Assembly: GCF_014633365.1 (NCBI RefSeq)
Contig: NC_068338.1
Span: 27,158,291 to 27,222,290 of the forward strand
Direction of reading: 5' to 3'
Source: Diospyros lotus
Taxonomy: Eukaryota > Streptophyta > Magnoliopsida > Ericales > Ebenaceae
Length of the DNA stretch: 64,000 nucleotides
The position numbers and the translations under genes were made by a program. The notes under the pieces are model-generated. The model worked only from the letters and a program-made list of their open reading frames with translations, did no database searches and was not told where the DNA came from. Positions 24,877 through 38,800 of this stretch are shown piece by piece (the first letter of the stretch is position 1; every line of letters starts with the position of its first letter).

Positions 24877-25696
24877 GACATCACAAACTTTACCAATATA
24901 AACATTGAGACTAGATAAAACATTATGCTAAATTCTTGAAGGTCGTGACATGATCGTGAAAAACAACTTAAATTCTTAAGGAAAATAATAGTTTCTTATA
25001 CTGCAAGGAGGTATTTCTTGAATTCTTATGGATAGATTAGACAAGTCTATTAATCTTTTTTAATTTTGTGAAATAGCATGTTTTTATTTTAAAATATTAT
25101 ATAATACTTTTTTTAATTAATTATTTTTAAATAAAATCAGGTGCGATATAATATTAAATATTTTTGATGTTATTAAACTTTAAAGTGTTTTCCTAAAATA
25201 TTCTATATATTTTGTTGAAAAAGAAAAATTCACTACATTAATAAAATTTGAACTCATGTTTTTAAAATTACAATTAATTTTTCAAAAAAAATTATGACTA
25301 TTGCGAAATTTATTTTTACTTAAAATTTTGTTTTAAAAAATTAAAAATTAAATTGTAATTGTAATTTCTCTCATGAATTCCAAAAAATGACGCACATATC
25401 CTCCAGTATATCTAAAAAAAATTAACAAATAATTTGATAAAAATCGTAACATATTTCTTAACCTTATCTTGACCATTCATATATTGGTCCGAAAAATATT
25501 TTAATATTATCTTGTATAATTTTATTTTATTCATTTTAACAAACACGACTTAAATATGAGAACGTGACTTCGTTAGTGACAATGTGGATATAATTTATGT
25601 GATTAACTTGAACTTAGTGTCTCAAGATATTGAGAGTAATGGAAAAAAAAAGTCACTTAGAGTGATAACAAAGTCTTGGAGGATTATAAATATTAT

Positions 25697-26182
25697 ACTG
25701 CGTTCTTTTATTGTTTTCAAGTCATTTTTAGTTTTTAATTTTCTAAAATAATGAAAACACGTTCTCTTTGCTGTTTTTAAAAATGCATTTTTGAAAACAA
25801 ATTTTTTTTTTTTTAAAGAAAACTCTAAACAACAAAAAATTATTTTGAGTGTTTTCATCCAAAACTAACTCTAAACTCAAAATACATTTATTTATTCATA
25901 TTTTATTATTATAATAAAAAATAATACAAAATTCATTAACTTTAATGTATATATTTTAATAATATATTAATATTGAATATTTTAATTTATTGAATAATCA
26001 AATTTATTAAATAAAATATTATTAAAATTTCAAAGAGAACGTGTTTTCTAATTTTCTGTTTTAAGAAAGATTTTTTCAAAATAATAAAGAGAACTCGTTT
26101 TTAATTTTCTAAAAACAAACTACCAAAATAAAAAATTAAAAATAAATTCAAAACTAAAAATTAAAAAATAAAAAGAACGCAA
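25697..26182. mobile_element. MITE with nested inverted repeats, copy 1
   Basis: The ends are inverted repeats (TGCGTTCTTTT at 25697 and AAAAGAACGCA at about 26172-26182). A perfect 18-bp inner inverted pair, GAAAACACGTTCTCTTTG, lies at 25753-25770 and 26031-26048. It is very AT-rich with no coding capacity. A second, more diverged copy lies at 56368-56650. No convincing target-site duplication was found, so the superfamily is not assigned. Confidence 0.65.
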
Positions 26183-27877
26183 TCTTAATTTTTTAGAAAT
26201 TTTGGAGAATAAGAAAAAACAAGTCTGATGACGACACAAGCAACGGATCAATTTGCTAAGAAAGAATATTTGGATTGTTGGACATTTTTTATTGTGAAAA
26301 ACATTCTAAAGGTTTGGAACCACCCAATAAGTTTTTGATATGTTTGTTCTTTAGAGATATAATACTTTTATGGTTTATGTGACAGACAAGAAATTGTGGA
26401 ATGATTGGGCCAAACACCTAATGCTGGACTCATGATGTTGCTCTGCTGATACCAACAAACACAAATGAGAACTATCTCAAATTACTCTCGCAAGGAGTCA
26501 CCCTCTACTACTTGAGTTAAAAATGTTTAAAGGAGAGTTTAATATAGGTTAATTATTTCAAGAACGAAAGAAAAAATAAATAATTTCAATATAGCGAAGG
26601 GAAGATAATTGTACAATACTCAATGATCGATTGAATATATATTTGGTAATAGTAAAGGAGTCTAATAATTCTATGACTTCTACACAATAGGAATTGATAA
26701 TAATAGTAATCATTCTTTTATTCTTTAAACTCGTTTTATGGACGATGTTTTGATTGCCATTTTTTCCTTGTTCTTGAGCAGTGTCACGTGTAGAAAACTA
26801 AATATGATGATGCGTCTTCACATAATAAAAGTTTAGTGTCTTTTTGTAGACATAAACGATTAAATTTCAAATCACATAAATCTTATGCACACTTTTTTTT
26901 TTTTTTTGCTTCTTCCCAATGTGATTAAAAGTTATGCACTCTGTCCATGTATTAAGTAAATATAATAAAGTGAAGTGGTTACAATATACAAAGATTTAAT
27001 GACCAAACAACGCAAAAGTTGTAGAAAAACGATTTTATTTATTCAAAAACACTTTTTCACTAGCCCACATCATAACTAGACATGCCATTAAATCATGCTC
27101 ATTACGTAATTTTAGTTTGGTGCACAAACATTTCTTTCAATGAAAACGAAATTCAATTCAGAGTTGGGGATCCTTGTTGATGGAATAACTGGACCTAAAA
27201 TGTCATTGATCTAGACAATTTACATTCTCTAGAATGAAATTAAATTTCAGGGCAACAAAGACAATGCCGTGTTTGGTATTTGGTTGAGAAGTTTTTGATT
27301 TTCTTGGTCAAAAATCAATCTTCATCCCAAAGGAGCAAATTCAATGAATTTCATAAACTTACCAAAAACAAGTGACAGATAGCCACAATTTTGACTTGAA
27401 CTGAAGGCTCCGCCGGCTGATAACAATATTTCCACAACACATGAAAAGAACCCCAAAACACCCTTCTGCCATTTCTTCTCATTAAAGGCAACTTGAAGAT
27501 CTACCCAAGACCCTGCCCACTCAATGCTCATTCAAGCGTAGTGATTGCGTATTCTCATCAATGGTAAAAAAAAGAACGAAGAGAGCATTGTTGCAAACAA
27601 CTTTCATATTGGTATTAATCAAAGTTGGAGAATGCTGAATGGCTTTCATTTATATGTAGGTGAAGTTTTGTATAATCCTGTACGATTGTAATAAACAACA
27701 CTTTGAACAGACAAGCCCTAAAACCCCATCCCCTTCCCTGGAAGAAGGAAAAGAAAAGCTGCAGTATGATAAATAATACTGCCATGCCAATTGGTATAAA
27801 TAGAAATTGGCCAAGGGACTGGACTGTAAAGATGGGAAATGAAGAAAAAAATGTAGTTGAGCCTCTTGCACCAAATG
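26183..27877. other. Intergenic region and 3' UTR of the minus-strand protease
   Basis: No gene was recognised. The last 200-250 bases before 27878 are the probable 3' UTR of the minus-strand protease: they resemble sequence after the stop of the plus-strand paralog (compare 27780-27870 with 45450-45560). A 69-codon minus-strand ORF at 27322-27531 resembles nothing I know. Confidence 0.5.
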
Positions 27878-30268
27878 TTACAAAAATGAGCTGGAGACAA
27901 GAGCTGAAACATGCAAGAGAAGAGCTGCAAATATCATTGGTATCAGCATAGGCTGGTTTTGTGATGAACTGCTCTTGCCAATCTGCCCTGCGTTGAAGAA
28001 CTCACTTTTGCCAGTACCAGTGGTTTCAGAGACATTTACAGATGACGAACCTAGTGAGGATACAGTATCAGTGAAGGATATAGACTTATAGGTAGTGCTT
28101 ATATTTATTGATATTTGGAGTTCACTTCAGATCTCATATGATTTGAATTCCTCACATATATGATTTTACGCTCTAAAGGTTTCCTACAAAAAGTTGAGGT
28201 TTATTTTTGTAACATTAGTCTTGCAGCAAATCTAGTTGAGCCATAAGGAAGATAGCTGAATCCGGAGGTAACAACATTTCCATTTAAGGTGTCTCCATAT
28301 TTCTCTTTATAAATTGGGATAATGTAAACTTACAGTCATAATTAGCCCATCCAATCCGTTGGCCAGCGAGATCATAGACAATGATCTTGTCTTTTAGCAC
28401 AAGGTCTGCAAATAACAATAATAAAAAATAATGTTGTCGATGTTTTAAGGTTTCCAGACAACTACTAGGCACTGGAGAGAAAAAAACCATAAATCACGTT
28501 TAACTTGGAACTAAATTAACAAAAACAAGTTTTATGTTTAATAACCATTAATCATGTTTAACTTGGAAATAAATCAACCATATTGCTGTCAAGGTTTTAT
28601 GAGCTGTAATTATCAGATAAGTTCAAAAACAACCTGGATTAACTTGGAAATAAATTTACAGAGAAATTACCACTGTAAATCATGTTTCTGATACATAACC
28701 AAAGATAAAGAGATGCAGCTTCTGAATTTGATGTGATCGGTGTATGTGTATGTCTCATAATCATAAAGTGTGTACAGCAAAAAAGGCTGTGTCATGGCAT
28801 TGTTCTATTTCCTTTTGAGGTGTATCTTCATCTGAAATTCACCGAGGATATATGATTTATCTGTATTATTGTTCCTTCCTTTTCTTAAGCATCTATTCAA
28901 TAAGAAGATGACCCTATTAGTACCCTTACCTCCTAAAATTGTTAAGCCTTGACCTTGAATTTTCTGGAATCCAATGCACCACACAGCAGAACCACCCTGG
29001 AGACATAAAGTTGGTTGTTTCAATCAGGAATCCTTCAAGAAAATTAGAAAATACTGCATTCTTAACAGGTAAAATTCTGTATGTTAGAATCAGTGCAAAT
29101 AACTTTAGCTATTATAGTTCGGGCAGGGAAAAATCTATGACAGGAATCTGTGTTATATGAGTATTGACTGCAAGGGCATATCCATTCATTGAATCTTATT
29201 AACCACTAATATTAGAATGCTTAGATATGTATCCATACGTTAGATAAGGGTAAGTAGACACCTTTTCAATAGTTAAATATAGTGGGTATTTTGTGATATT
29301 CTTCAATAAGACAATTCACCATTAAGAGATGCAATTAAGATTAAGAAGAGTTTCAGAAAAATGAGAATTCTACATCTTGTCAATGTTAAAGTCATCAAAT
29401 TTTCCTTTAGTATCTAAAGAGAGATTTTGTTTTTCCTTTACTTAGTATAATTAGAATGGTCCATGTTACATGCATAACCCGTACCCTTTAGCCCTTTATC
29501 CTTGTGGCAGGAGGGGCATAGAGAGTCCAAGCAACATATATATTGCAACTCTAGCTGTCATAGTCTTTGTAGATTGACGATATAGCCAAAATATCGTGTG
29601 CCAATCTCTTTGCGTCAAAGATGGAAAAATCTGAGCCATGAATAACTTTTGCAGCACCTAATTATTATGAACCTTCCTGATCAGTTCCAATCAAGACTCC
29701 TGAGATTCTATTCACAACCATTTTCATGACAGTGTCAGATGTTATGTAATGTAAGCATGGAGCCCTGTTTGATTGGAAAGACTTCTGAGAAAAACATACG
29801 CAATGCTGTTCTGGTCTCAAACATTGGCTTGCAAATAGAACACAACACCACAAAGATTACAAAAACAAGAGTAGTTAGTAAAATAATTGAAATTGATGTT
29901 AGAGGGGTTATGAGTTTGTTTGTTGTTCTGTTTTTTAACTTTACTTTGATTTTTTATTATTTAAATTTTTCTTTTCATTTTGGGGGGTGGGGGGAGGGCA
30001 CCCTGTGTCACACGAAGTCATATCCAAACTTGTTGAAATAAGAACTCATCCGTTGGCCACTGGAAAATAAAGAGAGAAGAGAGAAGAGAGAAGAGAGAAG
30101 AAAAGTTACATCTGGAAACTCACAATAGAATTTTGCTGTAGAAGGTAATCCTCAGGATTAAGAATCATGGTTGCACTGCCAGCGAAATTTAAACTGATTG
30201 TTGGAAATACTGCAGAGATGCTGAAGGAAGAAAAAGTATACATTTCATGTCAACAGGAAAAAAACTGA

Positions 30269-30299
<31 letters not shown>

Positions 30300-33200
30300 A
30301 GCATTTGAACTTAGTTAAGATTCAGAACTGTGAAAATGGAAGACCTGGATGCAGTTATGTAACATTGATTTCCCCTGGAAAGAAGAGGGCGTACAGATTG
30401 TGAAACAGCCAACGTAATCTGTCCAGATGAGAAAATTATAAAATTTAAATTGCACTCATGTAACTTTCATGTAGGTGTCCAGATGAAATGTCTATGAGAG
30501 AAACTGCTGTTTTGGATATTGATTGACAAAGCATCTTACAAATCCAGAGATCAACAAAAATCTAATGAATTGTTTCATTGCAACTTACAGCATTAATAAA
30601 AGGATCATAGGCTTCTTCTGCAAGGTATGCCAAAGTTGTACCAGAATCTACTATTGTTCCTCGATTACTTGATGTCGCAAATACTGATGGGTCAATTGGC
30701 AATGTCTGTCCATTAACAGCTATGCTTTGCAGATTCAAGTTATAGTGTGGTCTGAAAGTTTATACATTGAAATGAATCAAACTAACATAATTACTATTAC
30801 ATGCTTCCAACTTCTAAGATTCTATAAAATTCAAACAGGATATATGCACCCTATTGTGCACCATGTGCACTGCTGTTCAGTGATTCAAATGCAAAAAATG
30901 AAATGCAATTAGATGTCATTTTCTACTTTTTGTTTCTCTTTTAATAAGTCTTGGATGGGATGGGAGGGGCATTAGCGCATGAGGATTTCATTTAAACTCT
31001 AAAGTATACGCTCAACAACTCAAGATAGTAATCATTTAGACATGTTTGGTTTATTTCTAGAAAAAGAGCTGGCAACACATTAAGGATGTGCTGAAACTTG
31101 AGAGGATGATAAAATGACAGGATAGAATTTCCTCGCCCCTAGCACTTTAAGCTATTTGGTGACTTGATGATCAATAATTGAACCTATTCCAATTATTCAA
31201 CTTAAAGAAAGCACAGGTAAAAGGAATATACCCACAAATAAGAATGGTTTGTTGTTGAACTCAGCTCAACCCTCTATGAATTTATGCTGATGTCTTGGTA
31301 GCAAAGAGAGAGTTGCAATAATTTGTTTGAAGAAATTAGAAAATGGACAAACCTGGCAATCCTTGAAACAATCCTTTTCTTTTTTTTTCTGGTGGTGGGG
31401 GAGGGGGGAAGTAAAGCATTATAATCCAATTACCAGATAAATAAAGTATTACGATTATCCACCTATCACAAATACATGACAGCTAACAATCCAAAGACCA
31501 TATATATTCAGGGAATAATCTGTAGATATGCTGAAGTACGCATATGCAACACACAGGGCATGCATCCAGCATATAACTGCATTAACTGATCTAAGAAATT
31601 ATTCAAGCAGCTCTAACATCTTATCATCAAAATTTGTGAGGTATAATCATTTACATTACTCAACCCTATGATATAATAACTATTTCATTCTTCTCTAACT
31701 AATTTAGTTCTTAAGAGCTGAACTGAAGAATTAGAAGTATTTAAAAAGATTTTATGGCATTTACAGAAGAAAGAAAAATCTCCATTATAAATATATGGAA
31801 AAATGAAATCTTTCTCTTGTAAGAAACTTAAGAAGGTGCTTACGAATTTCCAAATCTCATATGATTCAGAATAACGTGACAAAAATTGAAAGAAAAACTT
31901 ACTGTGATGGTACCAGTGGGCTATAAACTATATTTGGGTTCACTATCTCACCAAAGACCAATATCCCACCACCACCACTTTGTCCCTTCAAGCAATGGGA
32001 GAATGCATTTGGGGTTATTCCCTGTGAAGAAAGTTGAGATATGACAGACAATCCATGTTGCCCAAATCCAAAAATTCCATCTACTGCTCTATCTGACTTC
32101 GTCAAATCCCCAGTCTGTGATGTGCTACAGCTGTTTGGTAGTCCACAAAACAAGACAAGGTTAGTCAATCAGTAGAAGAGAACACAATGGTTAAATTTGA
32201 CAGGTTAGGCTCTTTAGAGCTCACCCAAAGACAATGGGAGCTGAAGAGTTTGAAACCAATGAAGTCTCAACAACAAGGTCGAGATACATCAGATCTGATA
32301 CATAATAACCTGATGTCCCACTGCCATCTCCATAAAGGAATGAGTAATTGCACTGATCACTCTGAGTAGAAGAGCAGCCAGAGTCTGAATACTGAGCTCC
32401 CAGATCACATCTTTGGTCTGAACAAGGGATCAATGAAGCTGTTGAAGAGCTTGAAGGATCAAAGAAGTTAAGAGGAATCTGCACAAACAAATAAATGAAA
32501 TTTTAACAGAAATTTGGTCCAGCGGTTCTATAGACCTGAAATAAGCGTTCAAACAAATATCAGAGGTGAGGAAAATATGGCATTACTTGGAGCCCACTAT
32601 ATGTGGGGCAACCATTGCAAGAATTGCAACCGACCCACAAGACATCACTTCCTGTATCAATCTGCACATAGTATTCCTTTGGAGGAGAACCCAATTTAAC
32701 TCTTGTAAAATAAAGCCTGAAAGAAAACCATGGCCGTAATAAGGAAGAACGTAATAGAATCAAAGTCCTTATCCATTGAATTGAAGAAAGAGATAAACAG
32801 AACAAATCCACCGGAAAAACAAGATTTCATATAGGTACTTGTAACTGTCCATCAAGTTAATTTATTATCAAATAGCAAAATAGATATCGCAAGGAAGAGA
32901 AGCAAGAATATATCAAGATCCTGGAAAGGAAAATTATGAAAAAAGAACCAAAGAATTGGAAGTGACACCATGAATTGAAGAAAGACCTGAAGATAAAGTA
33001 TTCAAATCAACTCGGAGTACCCTTTTACCGAATCGAATCAAAACCCATAAATTGATAGTAAGAAACAACAACTATACACAAAGGAAGATCCTCACGATTC
33101 AAAGTAGGACTACTACAGATGTAGAGGGGGAGAAGAGAGCAAGACAATTAGTGGGATTACCCAACAAGGTAGGGGTCGTAGGTGCCTTCGACGGGGAAAT

Positions 33201-33405
33201 CAAAGACCCCTGGAGAAGAAGACGACGACGACTGCAAGAACCGACGGTGTCTCACCCGGTCACGCTCTCTGAGTTGACTCAGCTCGAGCCCGTGACCGGC
33301 AGCCGAGAAAGCCCTCTCCAGAGTCAGGGCCGCCGGAAATCCCCCGACCACCACAGCGGAGAGCGCCAAAAAGACCCAAAACCCGGCGGCAAACGACGGC
33401 CCCAT
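27878..33405 (-). CDS. Aspartic protease, A36/A39 type, 10 exons, 500 aa
   Basis: Pepsin-family (A1) aspartic protease of the plant ASPARTIC PROTEASE 36/39 type, probably secreted and GPI-anchored at the cell surface. Exons, in transcript order: 33161-33405, 32587-32716, 32225-32478, 31903-32130, 30589-30751, 30345-30418, 30124-30220, 28930-28996, 28334-28405, 27878-28050; all introns are GT-AG and the sum is exactly 501 codons. Residues 1-22 form a signal peptide, then a short propeptide. The catalytic motifs are DTGS (Asp102) and DSGT (Asp321). The Cys-rich insert after the first motif (CNSCNGCP) is typical of plant atypical APs. The C-terminus is a Ser-rich stretch followed by a hydrophobic tail, as in a GPI signal. 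Family members in Arabidopsis act in pollen and ovules. It faces a paralog at 35880 head to head. Confidence 0.95.
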
Positions 33406-34346
33406 TTCTCTATCTGTCTCTTCGGTATCTTTCCTTCCGTTCTCTTTGGCTTTCTTTGCTTTTGAACTTTCACCGACAACAACAATGAAAACAACAATGG
33501 CTAAAGAAAGAGCATATCTAGGAAGAGAGAAGGAAGATGCAGAGTGTGAAAGGGGGACGCGGCGATGGTTTCTTCAGACTCTAGGAACAGAGAAGGAAGA
33601 GTCCGCGAAACCAACGACCCCTCTCAACAGAAGAAAATTCGAAATTGGATTAACGTTGAACCTTGTTATCCATTTCTTAAATACTTCTTGTCGTCAACCT
33701 CATCTCTTTGTTTGTTTGTTTTGAGCACACTCTTTCTAGTTTTCCCACGTGGCGCGTGCGCCTACCATGCTTTGTTTCTTTTTGCTTTTGTTTTCATTTT
33801 CTCCTCAGGCTTATTAAAATTATTTTGGATTTTGGATATAAGTTGGGGAGGGCTGTCTGTGTGGTTTGGATGGACGGATTGGATGGGTGAGGGGTGGGGG
33901 CTGGTCCCTCCAGAAGCCCAACACGAAGACATTTAATCTCAATTTGGAGTGTTTGAAACCGAAACAAAAGAGTGCTCAATTATTTGAATCAAACAAAAAA
34001 CGAGGAGAGCCCACTTTGTGTATTTTGCTTCCCTTCTGCTTTCTGAAAGTTATGTTTGAACACACGTCAAAAGCCTAATGGACTTGCCCCCTTTTTTTGT
34101 GGAATGACTATTCTGCCACCCCAAAGAGATTTGTAGCCAAGTGCATTTTTGGTAATCACCAGGGGGGGCGGGGTGCCTAATGTAATATCCTTCCGTCCCC
34201 ATGTCTTCCAAACCAAAGTTCCGAGCAGCTCTGTTTGCTTAGCCACTAAGGAATTCATTCACTAAGGAATTCATTCACTACCACATTCACCTGCCTGCCT
34301 GCCTTTTCATCTTTTAGTACTGTTATAGAATAAGTGTAATATTGAT

Positions 34347-34385
<39 letters not shown>

Positions 34386-35879
34386 CATGATGATATATAC
34401 TTACGCACGCACTTGGGACCCAAGACCAATTTATTTGTACTAATAGTTTAGTATTTTATAAAATGATGAATGAAAAGAAACAAATTAAATACAAATCATG
34501 TACTGATATTTTGTTATTGTCTACATTACAAATTATTTATATCCTCAATCTTAGTCTTCGTATTCAATATTGGCTAGCATACACATACACGCGTAATGGG
34601 GACTGGGGCCCTGTCCCATCACCTCATGCCATGCCATGCCAAGCCAAATGTGTTTGTTTTGTGGCAAGTTGTTGTTTTTATTTTAAGGGGTAGGAGGAGG
34701 CCATACATACAATATGTACTACTACCTTTGTTGGGACCTCAACTCAAGTCAAGAAAGAATCAGAAAGCCAAGAAAGGGCAGAGGCCAGAGAGGAGGCAGT
34801 TGAAACTTGAATGATCCTTGTTATCAGAAAGTTGCAATCCCAATCCCAAATTCCCAATTCATTTGTCCTCTTCGCATACCTAAATTTTACTGGGAGTGTT
34901 TGGTACCTTCATGCATTCAAGAGGAAGCTTCCTATTACACGTGTTTCCTTCCTTCTCCTAAGATATATTCATATGCTTGCGTCATTTGAACACAAGCCCC
35001 CCCTCCTCCCTATGCTCGCGTCACAATCCTTGGACATTAATAATAATAATAACAATAATAATAATTACCTCCTCTGGAATTCGCTAATTTTACATTTATT
35101 TAATCTTCGTGTTTAATAAATTTATTTATTTAGTATTAAATATAAAATCCAAATTTTGTTTTGCTAAAATGCAAATTAAGTTAGAAACTGGAAATTACAT
35201 GTTAAGGGCCTTTGGATGAAGCAACTCAAAATTGGGATTAGAGGGTGGGGTGGGGATGAGCCACTGCCGACTGCCTCCAACTTATATGAAATAATAATAA
35301 TGGTTAGTAAAGTATTACATCAATCTTCAATTGATAATCATTTTATAAGAAATGATATTTTTTTTATTTTTAAGAAATATAAAACTAAACAACTAATAGA
35401 ATAGAAGAGGATGAAAGACGACAGTGATTTAGCCCATTTAAAATAAATAAAAAATATATAAATATCCTTCATTTGAGGGTACTTTATTTAATGCTAATGT
35501 TAAGTTAGCAAAGAGGAAAGAAAGAGAAAGAAGGCGCGTGGGGAGAAACTGAAAAATAGTACTCAAATCATTCAAAAATAGAAAAAGTAACGGTCGGCGT
35601 TAATCCAGTTTTGAATCACCTCCTTCTGTTGAGAGAGGTGGTTGGTTTCGCGGACTATTCCTCTCCCCCTTCTCTTTTCTGAGAGGGAGAGAGAAGAAAC
35701 CATCGCCCCTTCCATCTCTGCCTCTTCGTTCTCTTCCCTTTCGTTCTTTATATATATATACATATATATACAAGATTTAGCCGCCGTTGTTTTGATTGTC
35801 GTCGGTGGAAGTTGAAAAATAATAAAAAATAGAAAGCCAAAGAAAGAGGGAGAGAGGATAACGAAGAGCAGAGAGAGAA
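33406..35879. promoter_or_regulatory. Shared upstream region of the divergent protease pair
   Basis: The two protease genes diverge from this 2.5-kb spacer, so both promoters lie here. The outer ends (33406-33665 and about 35590-35879) are inverted copies of each other, showing that 5' UTR and proximal promoter were included in the duplication. The middle (about 33700-35560) is not duplicated and contains a GA microsatellite and a short direct repeat (AAGGAATTCATTCACT at 34247 and 34263). The ORFs here are antisense or chance. Confidence 0.7.
34349..34383. repeat. (GA)n microsatellite
   Basis: About 17 uninterrupted GA units between the two divergent protease genes. GA tracts in plant promoters can bind BBR/BPC factors, but length variation alone is an equally good reading. 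Confidence 0.95.
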
Positions 35880-38800
35880 ATGCGGGCGTCGCTTGCCGCC
35901 GGGTTTTGGCTCTTCTTGGCTCTCTCGGCCGTGGTGGTAGGGGGATTTCCGGCGGCCCTCACTCTGGAAAGGGCTTTCCCGGCGACAGGTCACGGGCTAG
36001 AGCTGAGCCAACTCAGAGAGCGTGACGGGGCGAGACACCGTCGATTCTTGCAGTCTTCTTCTTCTTCTTCCGGCGTCATTGATTTGCCCGTCGAAGGCAC
36101 CTATGATCCCTACCTTGTTGGGTAATCCCATTAATTGTCTCGCTTTATGCTTCTTACTTTGAATTGTGGGTGACTTTCTATGTGTATAGTTCTATTTATT
36201 TCTGACTATCAATTTATGGGTTTTGATTTGATTCGATAAAAGGGGTATTCAGAGTTGAATACTTTTATTTTCAGGTCTTTCTTCATTTCTTCTTCCTATG
36301 GCCAATTTGTTGCTACTTCTTTCCTTCTCCTTTTTTCATATTTGTTCCTTCTAGGACCTTGACATATTCATGCATCTTTCTTGTTTAGTGTTGGTTATTT
36401 TGTTTCTTTTAACTTGGCGGACAGTTATCTACACATATGTAAATCTTGTTTTTTGGTGTATTTGTTCTGTTTATGTCTTTCTTCCGTTCAATGGATGATG
36501 ACTCTGACTCCATTGCGCTCTTCCTTATTATGGCAATGGTTTTGTTTCAGGCTTTATTTTACAAGAGTTAAATTGGGTTCTCCTCCAAAGGAATTCTATG
36601 TGCAGATTGACACTGGAAGTGATGTATTGTGGGTCAGTTGTGATTCTTGCAACGGTTGCCCCACATCTAGCGGACTTCAAGTAATATCATATTTTCCTTA
36701 CCCTTAATCATGCATCATGTATCATATTTGTTTGAATAGTTTTTTCAGGTCTATGGAACAGATGGACCAAATTTCTGTTAAATTCCGATTTATTTATTTA
36801 TTTATTTTTTGTGTAGATTCCTCTTAACTTCTTCAATCCTTCAAGCTCTTCCACAGCTTCATTGATCTCTTGTTCAGACCAAAGATGTGTTCTGGGAGCT
36901 GATTATTCAGACTCTGGCTGTTCTACTCAGAATAATCAGTGCAGTTACTCATTCAAGTATGGAGATGGCAGTGGGACATCAGGTTATTATGTATCAGATG
37001 TGATGTATCTCAACCTAGTTGTTGAGAATTCGTTGACTTCAAACTCTTCCGCTCCCATTGTCTTTGGGTGAGCTCTAAAGAACATGTCAAATTTACCATT
37101 GTGTTCTTTTCTACTCATCGGCCAACCTTGCGTTGTTTGGTGGATTACAAAACAGCTGTAGCACGTCACAAACTGGGGATTTGACGCAGTCGGATAGAGC
37201 AGTAAATGGAATTTTTGGATTTGGGCAACGGGGACTGTCTGTCATATCTCAACTTTCTTCACAGGGAGTAACCCCAAATTCATTCTCCCATTGCTTGAAG
37301 GGAGAAAATGGTGGTGGTGGCATATTGGTTTTTGGTGAGATAGTGCACCCAAATATAGTTTATAGTCCACTGGTACCGTTGCAGTAAGTTATCTTTCAAT
37401 CTTCTTCAGGTTATTCTGAATCAATATAACAATTGAAATTTCATAAACACCTTTTTAAGTTTCTTACATGAGAAAGATTTCGTTTACCATATATTTATAG
37501 TGCAGATTGTAAACTCCATACTATATTTTTGAATACTTATAATTTGTTAGATCAGCTTCTTGACAACTAAGACAGTTAAAGAGACAAAAAAATAATTATT
37601 ATATCATATAGTTGAGTAATGTAAGTGATTATAGATGGCAAGTTTTGATAGTAAGAGCTGCTTGCACAATATCTAAGATCAGGTACTGCAATTATATGCA
37701 GGATACATGTCCTGTGTGTTGCGAATGTGAACTTTGGCATATCTTGAGATTGTTCCCCGAGTGTATGATCTTGGGACTATAAGCTGTCACGTGTTTGTGA
37801 TAATTGATAAACATAATACATGATTTATCTGGTAACTGGATTATAGTGCTTTACTTAGCAAAAAAAAAAAAGGGGGTTAGTGCATGGATCGGCATGCTTT
37901 TCCATTTTCTAATTTCTTCAAACAAATTCTTTTAAGCCTCTTTTCTGCCACCAAGACATCAGCATAAATTCATAGAGGGTTGATATGAGTTCAACCGCCC
38001 TTAACTGATCATATTTGTGCTTGGACAGATGTGGGTAAAGAAACTAATCTAAAATTAAAATCAAAATCAAAACCAAAATAAAAAACAAAATCAAAATAAA
38101 AAACAAAATCAAATTCAAAGTCAAGGCCAAAACCAAAATAATAGATTAAGGATTGAGTCATGGAACATAGGAACATTAACATGCAAAGCTATGGAAGTGG
38201 TAGATGTGATGATTAGGAGAAAGATTAATATTATGTGCCTTCAAGAGACGAGATGGGTAGGGAAAAAAGTAAAAACTTTATCAGAAACTGGATATAAAAT
38301 ATGGTACACATGAAATGATCGAGCGAAAAATGGAATGGGGATTATTATGGATAAAAGCTTAGTAGATGAGGTAGTGGATGTAAAGAGAATAGAGGATAGG
38401 ATTATTATGGTGAAGGTTAGTCTAGGAAAAATGACTATGAATATCTTTAGTACATATACACCACAAGTGGGGTTAGGTGAGGAGATAAAAGCAAAATTCT
38501 GGGAGGATCTAGGGACTCATACAAATGATACCAAGAGGAGAGAAAGTGATTATAGGAGGTGACTTAAATGGTCACGTGAGTAGAGACGGAAACGGCTATA
38601 GAGAGGTACATGGAGGGTACGGATTCGGGGAAATTAATAATGAGGGTAAGTCTATTCTAGATTTTGCTATAGCATATGGGTTCATCATAACCAATATTAG
38701 GTTCAAAAAACGGAACGAACACTTAATCACATATAAAAATGTCACATCAAGCACCCAAATAGATTACTTCCTCATGAGACATGATGATCGATTATGTTGT

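Larger units (their letters stand above)
22250..25370 (+). repeat. Segmental duplicate of the AGO5 locus, internally deleted
   Basis: Blocks follow the same order and orientation as the AGO5 locus: 22250-22650 matches 4440-5100, 22676-22810 matches 11415-11560, about 22810-23830 matches about 12165-13230, 23855-24240 matches 15340-15990, 24605-24960 matches 16000-16165, and 25295-25370 matches 16168-16240. About 11.8 kb has shrunk to about 3.1 kb by large deletions, with insertions at about 24245-24600, 24706-24876 and 24960-25295. The copy lies downstream of the parent in direct orientation, so it arose as a tandem duplication later separated by LTR insertions. Confidence 0.9.

Noticed and set aside
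27322..27531. 69-codon minus-strand ORF downstream of the protease
   Set aside because: No resemblance to known proteins and it lies beyond the probable 3' UTR.
33052..33465. 137-codon plus-strand ORF opposite protease exon 1
   Set aside because: Antisense shadow of the minus-strand signal-peptide exon, whose GT donor and homology to the other paralog support the minus strand.
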